DNA of 64,000 nucleotides from Ricordea florida (Eukaryota > Cnidaria > Anthozoa > Corallimorpharia > Ricordeidae): NCBI GenBank assembly GCA_949710005.1, contig OX453272.1, positions 38,869,373 to 38,933,372 on the forward strand. Direction: 5' to 3'. The notes below the pieces were generated by a model. It searched no databases. It was given only the letters and a program-made list of their open reading frames with translations, and was not told the origin of the DNA. This document shows, one piece after another, positions 36,176 through 48,678 of the stretch. Each line of letters begins with the position of its first letter. Positions within the stretch are counted from its first letter, which is position 1. The translations under genes and the position numbers were made by a program.

Positions 36176-36457
36176 ATGTTGAGAAAAGAAATTAAAGTTG
36201 ACCCATTGTTAAAAACGGTTGTGTTTTTTCTCATCCGCGCGCGCACCCCCACCCCAAAACAACCGCTGACGCCCACGCGCGCGCCCGCGCGCACGCTCAC
36301 GCGATTTTCCCGCCAAAAATACAAATTGCAACAATTCGCGTGTGCCACCACCTCTGTCGCGTGTGGCACCACCTCCAACACCAAAATCCCATTCAGCTCC
36401 ATTCAGCTCATTCGCAACATGTTCTCGACCAATCAGGAGACAGTGTTTGTGCCGTAG
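36176..36457 (+). CDS. Doubtful small ORF at the right end of Element 2
   Basis: A 93-codon frame with Thr/Pro/Arg-rich middle over a CG-rich tract. It probably lies partly in the right terminal repeat and may not be expressed. Confidence 0.2.
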   Translation: MLRKEIKVDPLLKTVVFFLIRARTPTPKQPLTPTRAPARTLTRFSRQKYKLQQFACATTSVACGTTSNTKIPFSSIQLIRNMFSTNQETVFVP

Positions 36458-36474
36458 TGACCCCCCTTACTACT
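36400..36474. repeat. Right terminus of Element 2 (probable part of the terminal inverted repeat)
   Basis: The sequence ends ccccccttactact, resembling the Element 1 end cccacctatactact. Host-like DNA with MITEs starts right after. The partner repeat is outside the window, so length and duplication (perhaps gatgtt) cannot be checked. Confidence 0.55.
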
Positions 36475-36533
36475 GATGTTTCGTGAAGTGGCAAGGACCA
36501 GATTGAAACGCCTACTTTGCTAGCTGTGGAATC

Positions 36534-36675
36534 CCGGATCAATATCAGTTTCTGGGCAACCGTGCACCTAGCCCTCCCCTAAACCAACATTAACGCTAAC
36601 TTTTTAACTCATTATAACTTGTTGGATTAGGGGAGGGGTAGGTGCACAGTTGCCCAGAAACTGATATTGATCCGG
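36534..36675. mobile_element. Short fold-back MITE
   Basis: Arms of about 47 bp, starting ccggatcaatatcagtttct and ending with its near-exact reverse complement, enclose a short loop. Total length is about 142 bp. Confidence 0.85.
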
Positions 36676-36836
36676 AACCCCGTAGATACATGCGGTCAAA
36701 GACTGCCTATTTTTAATTATGCTTGCGTCGTCCGGGTTTACAAGTACGACGCTCCGACGCTAGTATAAGCACAAGGGACGGATATCATTACATAATCTGC
36801 GTCGTACGTGTAATCCGAAACGATGCAAACAAGCTT

Positions 36837-37533
36837 AAGGTTACCGTAAACCTTCGCAGGTGTGTTTAGCCAGAAAATTACTACCGCGCTGTCTTAAATA
36901 CAACCACTACAAATTATATATCACTGTCAGTAAAGGTTATAGAATGCTCTATTCGATAAAAATTGTTTCGCTTCAATTGTTCTTAATAGTAAGGCGAGCG
37001 CGACCTAAAAGCGCGAAACGACCGACGTCCCTTTGAGCGAATTTTTCGGGTATCAAACTCAACCGCATAAACAAAACTACGGCATTATATCATTCACAAG
37101 GCATCAATCGTCAAAACCATGTCAGGGATTTCCGTTTTTTTAAAATTGATCTCCCGCAATGGCCAATGTTGTTAAAGGTATCGGTAAATTTTTGATCATC
37201 AAAATTGACAGAAAAATTGCGAAGCAACCAATGGGAATATCAAAAAAGCCTCACACGGTTCTGAAGATTAGTGCCTTGTGATTGGTATAATGCAGAAGGT
37301 AAGATTCTGCGGTCGAGTTTCATACCCGATAAACTCGCTCAGAGACGTCAGCCGTGTCGTGCCTGTGGGACGCTCTCTCCTTGCGGTTAAAAAAAAATAA
37401 AAGTGAAATAATTTTTGGCGGATAGTGCGTTTAATTAGCTTTGTATTGATATATAGTTTGTGGTTGTTGCGTTTTAAGCAGCGCGATGATTTTTTTCGCG
37501 GACACCCACGAAGGTATACGGTAACCTTAAATC
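36837..37533. mobile_element. Long fold-back DNA element, about 0.7 kb
   Basis: Outer arms taaggttaccgtaaaccttc (36837) and its near complement ending at 37533 enclose inner arms around 37025-37060 and 37312-37350 that also pair. The interior has no coding frame. Probably a non-autonomous DNA transposon. Confidence 0.7.
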
Positions 37534-37627
37534 GGACATATCCTGATGCTAGGTTGGTTTAAAGTATTGAATTAAATATTAAAAAGCTACAAGTCACCGA
37601 CCCTACCTTTTGACACTCTTGTCTATG

Positions 37628-37905
37628 GTGCGTTCGATTGGGAAATCCGGAATTAGATTGGCGCCAATACATACGCATAATTAGCACAAGATAGTCCGCT
37701 GTACACAAGAACAGTTTAGCAAATCCTTTTTCGGATTTCCCAATCGAACGACAAAAAGGGAAATCCAAAAAATCCGGATTTGGATTTCTTAATTGAGATC
37801 CACCCTGAGGACGGATTTCTCGGAGGTGAAATCCGTTTTCGGATTTCGCGTTCGATTGGGAAATCCGGATATAGATTTGGAAAATCTAAATCCGGATTTC
37901 CCAAA
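37628..37905. repeat. Inverted and direct copies of cgattgggaaatcc
   Basis: The 14-mer or its complement occurs four times (about 37634, 37735, 37854, 37888), forming nested fold-backs. Typical of MITE remnants. Confidence 0.7.
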
Positions 37906-40900
37906 ATGTAATCAATTGCTTCAGTGATATAAATCAAGTAAATAGCCAAGTATAACAGCAATGGGGATGGAAGAGTTGCTTTTGACTCCACGATTTGCAC
38001 ACAGCAATTTCATGAACTGCACAAGGCTGTTGGGTTATAAATGTCTTCTGGAAATCAGAGAAATGAGTAGAAGAGGAGAAGATCCCTTTAATTTTAAGTT
38101 CACGGATAAGGCTACACTTTTTTCCCCTCTTTTCTTTTATTAGAGATTACATCGAGTTATATATTGCTTATTTTAGCGGCTTGGTGTCCCCTTTAACCCA
38201 TTAAATTTCAGATTGCAAGACCAATAACAACCCCTAGACTCAACACAAGACTATCATCCTTTCAAGACAATATGGAAGCTCGTCTGTTCGGCTTCTTTTC
38301 GTTGTCTTTGCTTCAGCTGAAAGAAAAAAATAAGAAATCATAAGTAAAGTATGATATGTGTGCAAAAATAATAACTGAATCAAAAAAGTGAAAAAAAAAT
38401 AGACGAAGAAACAAACAAAACAAAACAAACAAACAAAGAAAACTAAAAACTCTCTTCATTTTATCCTCCTAACAAAACTTAAAATTTCGGGTCTCAAAAC
38501 GCTTACGTTTTGGAAGACTGAGGTCTTTTCTGAATCCTGACTTGGCGGGCATTGTTTTTATTTTGTGCAGGGCATATTTACAGATGACGCCCTTTTCTCG
38601 AGAAACACACGAACCTCGTGCTTGGTCATTGCGGCAAGGGTAAAATACTAGAATAACATAGTCTATCATTAACATTACGCATGTCGATGTAAAAAAATGT
38701 CACCGAACGTTTTGTTCCCAGTCCTTTCATACTCAGCTGGGACGTTGCCTACCCAGTCTAATTGATTGTTAAATGAATGAATAAATGAATGGTTATATGC
38801 CACAGAATTAATAGTATTACAAGAACAATCATTAATAAATAATGGAGAAGTCATAATGAAAAAGGATGGATGTTACAATAATTGTGGCAATGAGACCCCA
38901 AAAAACCACCAAGCTTATAACAGTGGCCTCCTCAAATGCCCATCATTAACATAACTAATCTATTAGGAACGCTTGTGCGGCATAACGTTTTTTTAAAGAA
39001 ACCCTAACATATTTTTTCTTAACGGTTCAGATAACTAGATAAAGTAGTAATTGATACAGGTAGAGAGAGTTTCAGATAATTGGATCTTGATAAAGAATTG
39101 TAAATTGTTTGATGTTAGTGCGAGAATAATGTGGCCGCAAATTGTTGCCTATTTTAGTATCATAATTGCGCACTTGGCGGCTTGTCTCAAATAAACTCAA
39201 AAACATCGAACGCAATGACTGTGATAATAAAACAAGAACTTAAAAATTTGAAATTAATTGATTTGAAAAATGTCTATTATGCCTAAATTCGCAAATAACG
39301 GAGCAGAATGCACTCGGTAATCTGAATTTGTTATTGGTCGCACAGCACGCTTTTGCAAGTAGAATATTCTATTTAAATTGGAGACATATGTAGAGGACCA
39401 AGTGGAATTACCGTAAGTAATGTGAAGATAAATTAGTGACTAGAACAAGGTTAGCTTGGTTCTTGAAGAAAAGTAGAATCGAAATCTAAATATAATAACA
39501 ACGGATTATGCGATTTGCTTTGATACGAAACTTTTGTGATGCTTCCAAGTAAGGTGCTCATTAAGATATCCAGCTACCCAGATCAGAAATTTCAAGGGCA
39601 TCCAATGAGCAGATTGAGCCTAAAGCCTCTGAGAGGCATTTCTAGGCCCCATGTAATGTTTTAAGACTTTCTAAAGAGATGCTCTTTTCAACTAGAAGAA
39701 TTTGATCTGTTCGGATATCTAAGCTGAAAATTGATAGGCATGAAGTGTTTGAAAATTTTAGAGAATGATATCTTCATTTCAGAAATTGCTAGCTGGAGGC
39801 CACCTTCTAAAAGTTTCCCAACGAACCATTTGCTCATCCGAAATTGCTAGGTGACCCTTTTAAGTGCCAAAAATTTGCAAGAATATCCTTTCCGAAAACG
39901 TGAGCGACTATTTTTTCCTTGTTGTGAATCTTTTAGACGATGTTTTACGGACTGAAAACATATTCAGATACACTGTTCTAAAATCCGAGGGCCTGTGTGT
40001 TCGATATTCAAAGATTCTAGCTCACCTTGCTTCCGAACAGATTTTTACCAACATTAGTCGTCGGGTGTCCTTGAAATTTGGTTACGTTTGTCATCAAATT
40101 TTAAGGACACCCAACGACTATTTTCGGTACCTATTTTTCTACAACATCATTAGTTTATTTTTGATAACATAATTAGCCTTTTTAATATTAACTGAGACCT
40201 TGTTACATTTCAACCACATATCATAATTTCGCAGCTCGCCACTTAATACTGAGATTGTAATGTGAATAAAAAATACTGGTTTCACCTGCAAAAAGTCAAG
40301 GCTAAGTTAATTGAGGAGCATGGGGAAGATCGTCAATGGATAATGTGTCCCAGATAAACCACAGCAAACTGGCAACTCCAAACAACGAAACGGTTTAACC
40401 ACAAGACGAACTTACAAGTTTTTTTCAACCTTCGTTCCACCCCGAAAAGGAAAAAACGCCTACTCCTCGAAAGACATTTCATTCCTGGCTCATATAACAC
40501 GTTCTAAAACCATTTGGGATATTCTAAAACCCACTTTCTGGAACAAGTGAGATAATTCGTCACTATTTGTGCCAGAAAAAAATCGCATTTATGGCAATAA
40601 ACACTTTGCTTGGTTATTTTTTTGCCTTAATGATGTAATGTATGGTAGAAGTTTCTTTTTTATGTGGGTTTATTGCCAACTTTTACATAATTACAGTATG
40701 TCCACCCAAAATTAAATTTTTAATCTTTTTACCAACTGTGTACGTTCGACGACTATTGTACTGACCGAATGTTAACGAAAATGGCGGTCTATTGACATAA
40801 GTGTAGAAAACATGGTGCATATTACGAGCTACTTCCTGTTCTCGTCCAAATAAAAAGAGATGGAGGTTTTTTGGGGGTAATAAACATCATCATTCACAGT

Positions 40901-41049
40901 TTTTAGAACATGTTAACAGTTTACATAAATCTTGCAATGATAAGGGAAAAAAGGGAACAAAAGATCAACAATTTTATTTTATCCATCAGCTGGAGTAAGG
41001 AAAAGGAAGGAGAATATTTTCATGCATTTTTGATTTGAGTTAAATAAAA

Positions 41050-41390
41050 GGGACCTTGAAATTTCCAAACCCCTTTACGTTATGTCTGTGAAAGGAACAT
41101 GGAAATTTCGAAACCCCTTTAAGTTGTGTCTGTGAAAGGGACATGTAAATTTCCAAGCCCCTTTAAGTTGTGTCTGTGAAAGGGACATGTAAATTTCCAA
41201 GCCCCTTTAAGTTGTGTCTGTGAAAGGGACATGTAAATTTCCAAGCCCCTTTAAGTTGTGTCTGTGAAAGGGACATTTAAATTTCCAAGCCCCTTTACGT
41301 TGTGTCTGTGAAAGGAACATGGAAATTTCCAAGCCCCTTTAAGTTGTGTCTGTGAAAGGGACATGGAAATTTCCATTTTCCTTTTATTTG
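41050..41390 (+). repeat. 44-bp minisatellite, about seven copies
   Basis: A unit containing tgtgtctgtgaaagggacat and aatttccaagccccttta repeats at 44-bp steps (for example at 41125, 41169, 41213, 41257, 41301, 41345). Degraded copies extend to about 41510. No spacers, so not CRISPR-like. Confidence 0.9.
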
Positions 41391-42564
41391 AGCTAAACAA
41401 AAGAACATGGAACTTTCCTTTCATTTCAGCTTCATGGACTAACATAGAAATTTCCACGTGCCTTTCGCTTGAGCTATAATTCAAAGACATCTTGGAAATT
41501 TGTATGTTCTTTCGCATCGTTCAGCGTAAAAGGAGCATGGGAACTTCGACGTTGCTTTGCATTGCACGGCTTGAAGTAACATTACAATTTAATATTTTTA
41601 AACAGAAATTTTATTGTTAATTACAAACCGACACCTGCACTTAAAACTTTGAGCTACACCTTTTGTCCCCAGCCAGCGGGAGACGTCTACAATTATCTGG
41701 TAGTGACAACTTTAAAAGTATTACTAGAAATCGTCTGGCTCTCCGTTTTGCTTTTCTTATGTGCAAACCTGTGACAGCTGAGGCATCAATCCTCACAGGT
41801 TGTCGGAGTATATTTCATAATCGGCTGAATGAAACACATAGGAAACCGTTTCGTTCTGTAAAGAACGAAACGTAAAGGTAGCATACTAATGATAAAGCTG
41901 TCTGGAAGGAATGCCCCACTTAAATTTGTCCCTTTATACTGTGCTGTGTAGGTGTAGGGAAAGTTCCCGCTCATGAAATTACGGAACGTCACAAAACTGA
42001 ACCGTTTTTGCATTGAATAGCGTTGACTTCCTGAAGGATTGGTTTTATACGTCCATATCGCCGCCGCAGCGTCGTTAAAACCAACAGATCCGTTCTTTTA
42101 AAAATAGCTAATTTTCAATTCCACTTGAGGTCACAGTGAAAGTCAACGTGACAAGTGTTTCCTTAGAAACAGTTCAATTGCAGAAGTAAATTTTGTTGAG
42201 CTAATTACTTTCTTGAAGTTTTTTCTGTTTCCTTTTGCTATTTGTACGTCTCATTGCTGAGCTTGTCATTGTCCTTTGATTTAAAACCTACTAAAGGAAA
42301 ATGTTGCCATTTGATAACTTCCATGCTCTCCATTCAGTCCCCTATGTCCCTTTCAAATACTCTAGCTCGATATTTTCGTTTCCGACGGCTTTCACTTGTC
42401 GTTTCCGTTCTTCCGTTCTCCGATGAAGCCCCATGAATAGATATTCATTAAGCCAATATTAAGAAGACCAACAGCACTACATAAAAGTATTCAATAACCG
42501 GTTTGAACAGCACAGTGAAACAATCAAACTTAATTAGCAAGTAATAGGTCAATTGAATCCTCGT

Positions 42565-44609
42565 TTACCTGCACGTGAGTGTTACAGATGGTCTTTGGAC
42601 TGTTTGGGGCGGATTGGACCCGGTATACGAGTTATCTCCAGCTTGGCATCGGAACAAGGCCTCCAATATATCACCCTGGTACACTCCAGCACTTCCCCCT
42701 GCCAAGTCATTAGGTATACAAAAATTTTGCTCGGTACCGGAATCTGCATCTGGTGAAACAAGGCAAGGAGCTTGTTGCAAAAGTGAATTCACCGCCATAT
42801 TGGAGCATGATCCCGTCAAAGGAACCACTTGTAAGTGAGTCTGCTCTTGCGCTTGTGCGCCAGTTGGGCAGCGGAATTCCAAGCAAACCATTCCTTCGTT
42901 GGTGCCTGGAATTAAATTCACCCTACTCGCAGTGTAGCCATAATCTTGAGAATATCCCGGCCCTTTGCCGGTACTTTTAACATAGATGACTGGCTGAACG
43001 TTTGAACCACTGACAACAACTTTGACAAAGCAGGCCCTATTTTGACTCTGCGGGAACCAGTTAGAGCCTTTAGAAGACCAAGCGAACGCTTGACCGACTG
43101 AGGAGGGTGCGTTGAATATAAATGCAAGGTCCGAAGAACCAAATTGCCGGCACCTTCCGTCTTCTCCTTTCAGGTAAACTGGACCCGGATCGTTCACTTT
43201 GGTTGAGATGAATGAAATCGTTTGGACCTGGAAAAACGTCTGTCCTGATTGAGAGATAATTTGGGCCTGAACAGCCGATGGCATGCCCGCTGGGATAACA
43301 GGGGTAAGCGGTTCTCCAGACTGTTCTGCTTGTAAGTAAGCCGGTTTGTCTCGAATGGTTAGAATGCAGACGATACCAGTGGAGGGAACCGTTTCTTGTC
43401 GATAGGAAGTAGCTTGAGAACCATCGTCGGTTCGTGACATACGGGTAACCACGGCACCGGGTGGAGCTTGCACCCTAACCCAGCTGACAGTAGCCACGTA
43501 ATCCCAATTGATGGATTCCCCCGGAATATCAGGTGTAATTGTGCCAACGAAAAATTTTCTTGATTGGCGTTTCTTCCTTGATCCACTTTCTTGTTGCCGT
43601 AGTGCTCCAAATTTGACCCAGCGCCCGCTTTGTTTGTCCAGGTACCACTGGTACACTGTAACGCCTTCAGGTATCCTCAACTGTTCATAATCCAATGTCA
43701 CGGTAAGGTTCTTGCGGAGGTTCAGCTTTCTGCCGGAGGTGTCCGTGAAACCCGTCCTCAAAATGCCTGCGGTACCAAGTAAAGTTACCTCACCGCTGTC
43801 GTCTACGGCAGTAAAATCTCCAGGAGCGGCAGCCATGTCATCTGCACTTCTTGGGTCTATCACTGCGATGTTTGCAGTAACTTCCCCTGTATATGTAGAG
43901 CCATCCTCTGTTATAAATGACTCTTCTGGTATGTCGAGATCCACATAACTAGGCTTACCACCCTCTGAGCCTAGTGGGACGTTTTGCTTCTCTGCAGCTT
44001 GGAACTTTTTAGGAGGTGGTTGCTTTTGAAGGACAATCGTGTAATATGGAAGTTGACCTTCTTGTATATTAAACACTTTTGACGTTTCAAAGTGTGCATT
44101 GGCAGGGTCTTTAATAGTCATCACCAATCTTTTGACTCCTGGTTTGATTTTTATTTTAAAGTTTCCTTTACGATCAGCTGAGACACGTGTTTTCTCTCCA
44201 TTGATGGATACCAAGGCATTCGGTACGGGTTCATTGGACGTACTCACAACTGTGCCATATATCATTGTTTCTGGCTGAGGGCAAAGTTTGCATTCACAAC
44301 GTTCGACCTTTTGTGTATTGAAAGTGAAAGCACCTCCTCCACAGGTCACAGGAATGTCTGTCATTATAGGGCTACAACACATCTTTTGGTCTGGACTTCC
44401 ACAGCCTAAGGAATTTCCTTGATTGCGTTTAGCGCACTCTTGATTAGAGCAAGTACCAATGTTAACTGTGCCACTCCCTTCGCTAGTACAACCTTCTGGT
44501 AATGTTAAGCTTTTTGGCTGTGGAATTGGGTTACAAGTGTCCTCGCCGCTACCTAATGGTTGAAAACGACCATCCGAGTGAGTGTTGAATTTCAAAGCAC
44601 AAAGCCTAG
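42565..44609 (-). CDS. Host gene: large CILP-like exon
   Basis: This exon encodes about 680 residues like the C-terminal half of cartilage intermediate layer protein: a Cys-rich start (CTSEGSGTVNIGTCSNQECA), a carboxypeptidase-regulatory-like beta domain (IYGTVVSTSNEPVPNALVSI), a furin-type site (SGSRKKRQSRKF) and a conserved globular region (ITPDIPGESINWDYVATVSW). CILPs are secreted matrix proteins cut by furin-type proteases. The acceptor at 44610 fits the phase of the Ig exon, though its pyrimidine tract is weak. The frame ends with TAA at 42565-42567, which is also a possible donor (cag|gtaaac), so more exons may follow. Confidence 0.8.
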
Positions 44610-46329
44610 CTTCGATATTTCATAACAATGATAATAATAATAATGATTATAATTACAACAATTATAGCAAAAATGATAATTTAATAACTTAAATAGAGCT
44701 ATTTACATACGCTGATCTATAGCGCTTTATCGGAATATTTAAAAATAGTAAATATGTGACTATCCGAGCGTAATGAATACGACCTCTTTTGCTTAATCTT
44801 TATCAACTAACCGAGATAAGACGGCCCTATCCCAATGCAAATCCGTAACTAACGGGAAAATTACTGAAATAAAACGCTATTGTACCCAAAACATTGGGAG
44901 CAGGCTAGATTATTTATAAGTGCTTTTAGAAGTCCGTGAATCAAAAAATGTTCTCTTCTTGATTGTTCAATTTTGTGGGTGTTCAATAAATACCCAAAAA
45001 ATCTCAAAATGGGAAGCTGGTATTTTTTCTGTGGTGTTAAGTATATACGTAGAAGCTTTGGGGTTAGTTAATGATATAAAAAATTGGAAGTATTACAATT
45101 ATTGATTCTGTACTGCAAAAAAAATACTAGGGATGATCATATGTTGCGGTGCACAACGGAAAAGGGTGTTGGACGGAAAACAAGAATTTTTAAAGCTAAT
45201 TCCTGCTTTATGCTGTATTTTGGTATTTTTTTCAGTTAGAAGGTATTGATCTAGAACCTGAATTTTGCATACTAGACCTATGCTGACCCGTTTATTGTGT
45301 CAGGCTATTTCTAGGATTCATAGAAACTACCATAGGTGACCCAAGCCCTCGACACATGACTAGACTCTTTAAAACACACGGAGCCTGATATTGAAAGGGA
45401 CGTTGCACAGAAAAAAAATATAAAGCAGTTCCTCTCAGTGAGTTAGGTACCGTTCATTTTTATAAGAAAGGGGTGGGGGGGGGGAGGGTTGGGGCTGCTG
45501 TGATTTGAGAAGCACTATTTAAAAAATGCATGACCCCCCATCAGCTTGCCAATTTTTTCACATGAGCCCCCAATCAAAAAAAGAAAAAAAGAGAGAAGTC
45601 AATTTCGGATTAAAACGTTATGACATAAAAGTATTACTAAAATATTTCACGTGACCCCACCTTTTCCCAGATTTTTTTAGCATGACCCCTCAAATTTCAC
45701 CAGCCCGCCCCCCCTCCCTCATAAAAAATGAACGGTCCCTAACCCAAAATGGTGCCAATAATTCAATGAAATGAAGCGCAAAAGTGTCCATGTTTTAGCT
45801 TGCTTATCGTTCGCCGTTCTTGGCTGCATTTAAAACTGACCAAGGCTGCATACTCAGTTTTCGACCGAGCTGAACTCGGAGGCCGTTTGCGGCCTACAAA
45901 TCTACTCTATCGGCAGTCAGAGGGAAAAAAATGACCTATCTACCCCAGGGGATGTCTAAATTCCAAAATGTTTTGAGCATCTCGCTGAAAATGAGCAAAT
46001 TCTAACTAGAAGTTAAAGACCGTTTCTTTCAAGCTTTTGATCGGGAACCGTGCAGCGTGTTGAATTTCAGCACTACCGGGGCAGCTCAGTCGACGTTTGC
46101 TTCATTTGTGCCCCACAGTCGCAGTGTAGTATAGTGCTACTGTTTTCAGAAAATCATGTAAAACGCTTTTGAAGTTAACAGCTTGTTCTAGAACCAGAAT
46201 GGACTTGCACCCATTAGGTTCTTATCTAAGGCTCTAAAATATGGACTAATGTTATAATAAGCCTTATTCACCAAGCTAAACTACTCTTTGATGTCCCTTG
46301 AAGCCACTAACACTGCAATGCCGACTTAC
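44610..46329 (-). other. Intron of the host matrix gene
   Basis: Contains a fold-back MITE (45442-45743) with long G and C runs. No other feature is seen. Confidence 0.6.
45442..45743. mobile_element. Fold-back MITE with ttaggtaccgttcattttt arms
   Basis: The left arm gttaggtaccgttcattttt and the right arm aaaaatgaacggtccctaac are near-complementary. The interior is G-rich on the left and C-rich on the right and could form a long hairpin. Confidence 0.75.
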
Positions 46330-46490
46330 CTGAAATAACATTCAGTTCCGCTGAATCTGAAAACACTTTGCCAAATGCGTTTGAGGCAAGGCATTTGTAG
46401 AGTCCAGCATCGCCAGTAGTTAAGCCTGTAATTCTGAGGGAACTCCCGTAATTGTATTTTTGCTTGTCCAGCAAAATATCGTCTTTGAAC
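46330..46490 (-). CDS. Host gene: Ig domain, second exon
   Basis: Encodes the second half of an I-set immunoglobulin domain, with the hallmark around the second Cys (GLTTGDAGLYKCLASNAFGK). The acceptor (ttccatcag, ending at 46491) and donor (gtaagt from 46329) are strong. Phase agrees with the first Ig exon at 48573-48678 (Trp codon split) and with the CILP exon. Confidence 0.85.
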
Positions 46491-48572
46491 CTGATGGAAT
46501 AATATAAGTATTTAGGAACGGGTGATCCCGTTGTGTTGATAAATGTTTGATGATGGTCAGTGGCGTTTTACCCGACTTCAAATTGGAATTCTTGTTTCGA
46601 ATCAATAGCACATATTTCTTCTGTAATTTGCTGTCTTTCGAAATGCCGTAAAAAATGCATTCGGCGAATTCCTGAAGTTTTTAGAGCAAAGAGAAACGCA
46701 AAATTTAAAGGCTTCATGTTAAAAAAAATAGCGGAAATGGCGGATGTGTACCCAAACGATCTAAGAACGCACCGCGAAAAGCAATTCCTCACTCTTACGT
46801 AATTAGCTGACGATGCAGGTGAATTTTATGTATACATCTGGCAAACTTAATTCTAGCCAAGAATGCGCCCATAATTAAACCTCAATACAAAAAACTATTA
46901 AAAAACTTACATAAAAATGCAAACCCTCAGAGAAAAAAAACATGAGAATGTGCCCTGTGAGCAAATAAGGTTCTTCATCCAAACAGAAAGAGACATTGTT
47001 AAAAGCTTCTGTTACACTTGACAAAAAATGGTACTTTTTGTCTAGTCACGATTGTTCAACATAGAATTCGAAGTTTTTAGCTTACATGCATGTATATTCA
47101 GTCAGAGAAGAAAGCATTATTTTAATAGACCTCTTTCATAATGGCGGGCCAAACAGAAAACTCTTTTGTTTTCATGGTAATGAGCCTTACTGGCATGGCT
47201 AGGATGTGCAAAATTCAATATAATTTTTGTTCCAAAATGAAGCTAGTGGGTAGTAAATAATAAATAAATAATAAATCGACCACCATTGTTGAAAGTGCTC
47301 TATGACATTTAAGAACCAAATTAAGACAACTGAATTGGGCGTCAAGAGAAATATAATCTATGTGTTTCACTAGCTGCTACAAGCTCATGTTTATTTGGAA
47401 GTAAAATGTTGGATCTTGTCAGTTCTATGTTATGATGTCATATCAAAACTGTTTTTTGTTCTTTAATGAATTGTTCTTGAATTATTCAGAATAAAACTGA
47501 CAACTTTCTAAGCACAATTATCATTTCTTGACCCATCCCTTACGAAAGTCCTGGCTCAACCCCTATTTTTTTTCGGTTACCCTCTCCTCCCCTCGTATTC
47601 TATGATCACTCCCTTAAGTGCTTGTATCCGAGCCATGCCAAAGTTTGACTTTACTTGCTCCTGGAAGCATTTATTAAGAAACATTGTAAACGTTTCAGCG
47701 TTACGGCGAACGGCAAGTTTACTGATCCGGATACCAAACCTCTTCCACTGTAGACCTGCTCCTAACATAATGTTATATCCTAAAGCCTTGATCTGCTTCT
47801 TATTGTTAATAAAAGCAAAGCAGATAAAGCCACTTTCGCCTTAAATATTTGCAAATGGACTTAATCCATTTATCGTAACATGTTTATATCAACGCCTCTC
47901 AAATGAATGGTGATATTAAGTTTTAACAATTCAGACAACACACAAATCAGAAATGTGTCTTTTACCTTTCATCACAAGACCCAGATTATTGAAAAGGCGG
48001 AAGAACATGGTCATGAACAGAAAAAATATTTTAACTAACTATTGTTCATGAATACATATTGTTCATAAATTATAAACTGTAGATCTAGACTGTGACAATG
48101 ACAGAGAGGCAGGAGGACAGGAGTTCATTACCCTGGAGAGGATGATTAGGGAGTGAGGGGCTGTTGTCCTATACTCTCAAGTGGAATAAAGTTGACTGTG
48201 TGTTCTAGTCGTCATAGTGACGTTTTTTCGCGGAAGACTAAAACTTAAATTTTTTTATTAATCCGCACACACTTCATATTTTGCTTCACCCCTGGGTTTG
48301 ATTGACACGTCTCCCCACCCTCCTCGCACCCATCCCGCGGGTAGTGAATCATGTAAGCCTTTACAAAATATCCCGCGGTGTAGTGAATCATGTAAGCCTT
48401 TACAAAGTATTCCGAGATCTCCTCGGGGGAGGGAGGGAGGGGGGGGGGGTAATCAGAACATCTCTGGAAATTTTGGTAAAGGCTTACATGATTTACTACC
48501 CCTCGGGATATTTTGTAAGGGCTTACATGATTCACTACCCTATCACGTCCTTTCATTATCGGTGATACAAAC
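46491..48572 (-). other. Intron between the two Ig exons
   Basis: Contains a short fold-back at 48330-48545 and AT-rich simple sequence near 47250. No gene is seen. Confidence 0.6.
48330..48545. mobile_element. Fold-back repeat with gtagtgaatcatgtaagcct units
   Basis: Two direct copies of gtagtgaatcatgtaagcct on the left face two inverted copies on the right, around a G run and gaggagatct-type centre. This is a compact hairpin element. Confidence 0.75.
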
Positions 48573-48678
48573 CATGTGAAGGTTGGGTTCGGGTCTCCTT
48601 CCGCCTTACAACAAAAAGTAACTTCATCGCCTTCCATCCGAATCGCATCTCTTGGATTCTGTATGATGTATGGTACCA
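48573..48678 (-). CDS. Host gene: Ig domain, first exon
   Basis: Encodes the first half of an Ig domain: VPYIIQNPRDAIRMEGDEV, the first Cys and the start of the core Trp codon. Acceptor tttgcag and donor gtttgt. Human CILP also carries an Ig domain before its conserved body, so the order supports a CILP-related gene. Confidence 0.82.

Larger units (their letters stand above)
1..36474. mobile_element. Element 2: older Polinton/Maverick-type virus-like element, interrupted by Element 1; left end off-window
   Basis: This is a protein-primed-polymerase DNA element with a full virion gene set: PolB, integrase with chromodomain, major capsid protein, adenain-like protease, packaging ATPase and several small basic proteins. 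Most genes right of 17400 run rightward, and a RING gene runs leftward from a shared promoter. The right end is placed at 36474 because the sequence there (ttactact) matches the terminal bases of Element 1. The left end is not seen. The RING gene continues at 1987-1389 after Element 1, so the left part of the window belongs to this element too. Several genes carry stops, frameshifts or insertions, so it is a relic. The exact right boundary is inferred. Confidence 0.8.
36676..42564. other. Host non-coding DNA right of Element 2
   Basis: No credible gene is seen. It holds fold-back elements (36837-37533, 37628-37905), A/T-rich sequence and a 44-bp minisatellite (41050-41390). Exons of the downstream end of the CILP-like gene may lie here, because that gene's last visible exon ends in a possible splice donor, but I cannot identify them. 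Confidence 0.5.

Noticed and set aside
39864..40172. Rightward 102-aa frame in host DNA
   Set aside because: No domain, AT-rich and in repeat-rich intergenic sequence; length is within chance expectation.
41050..41510. CRISPR-like regular repeats
   Set aside because: Repeats are contiguous at 44 bp without unique spacers, in an animal genome; it is a minisatellite.
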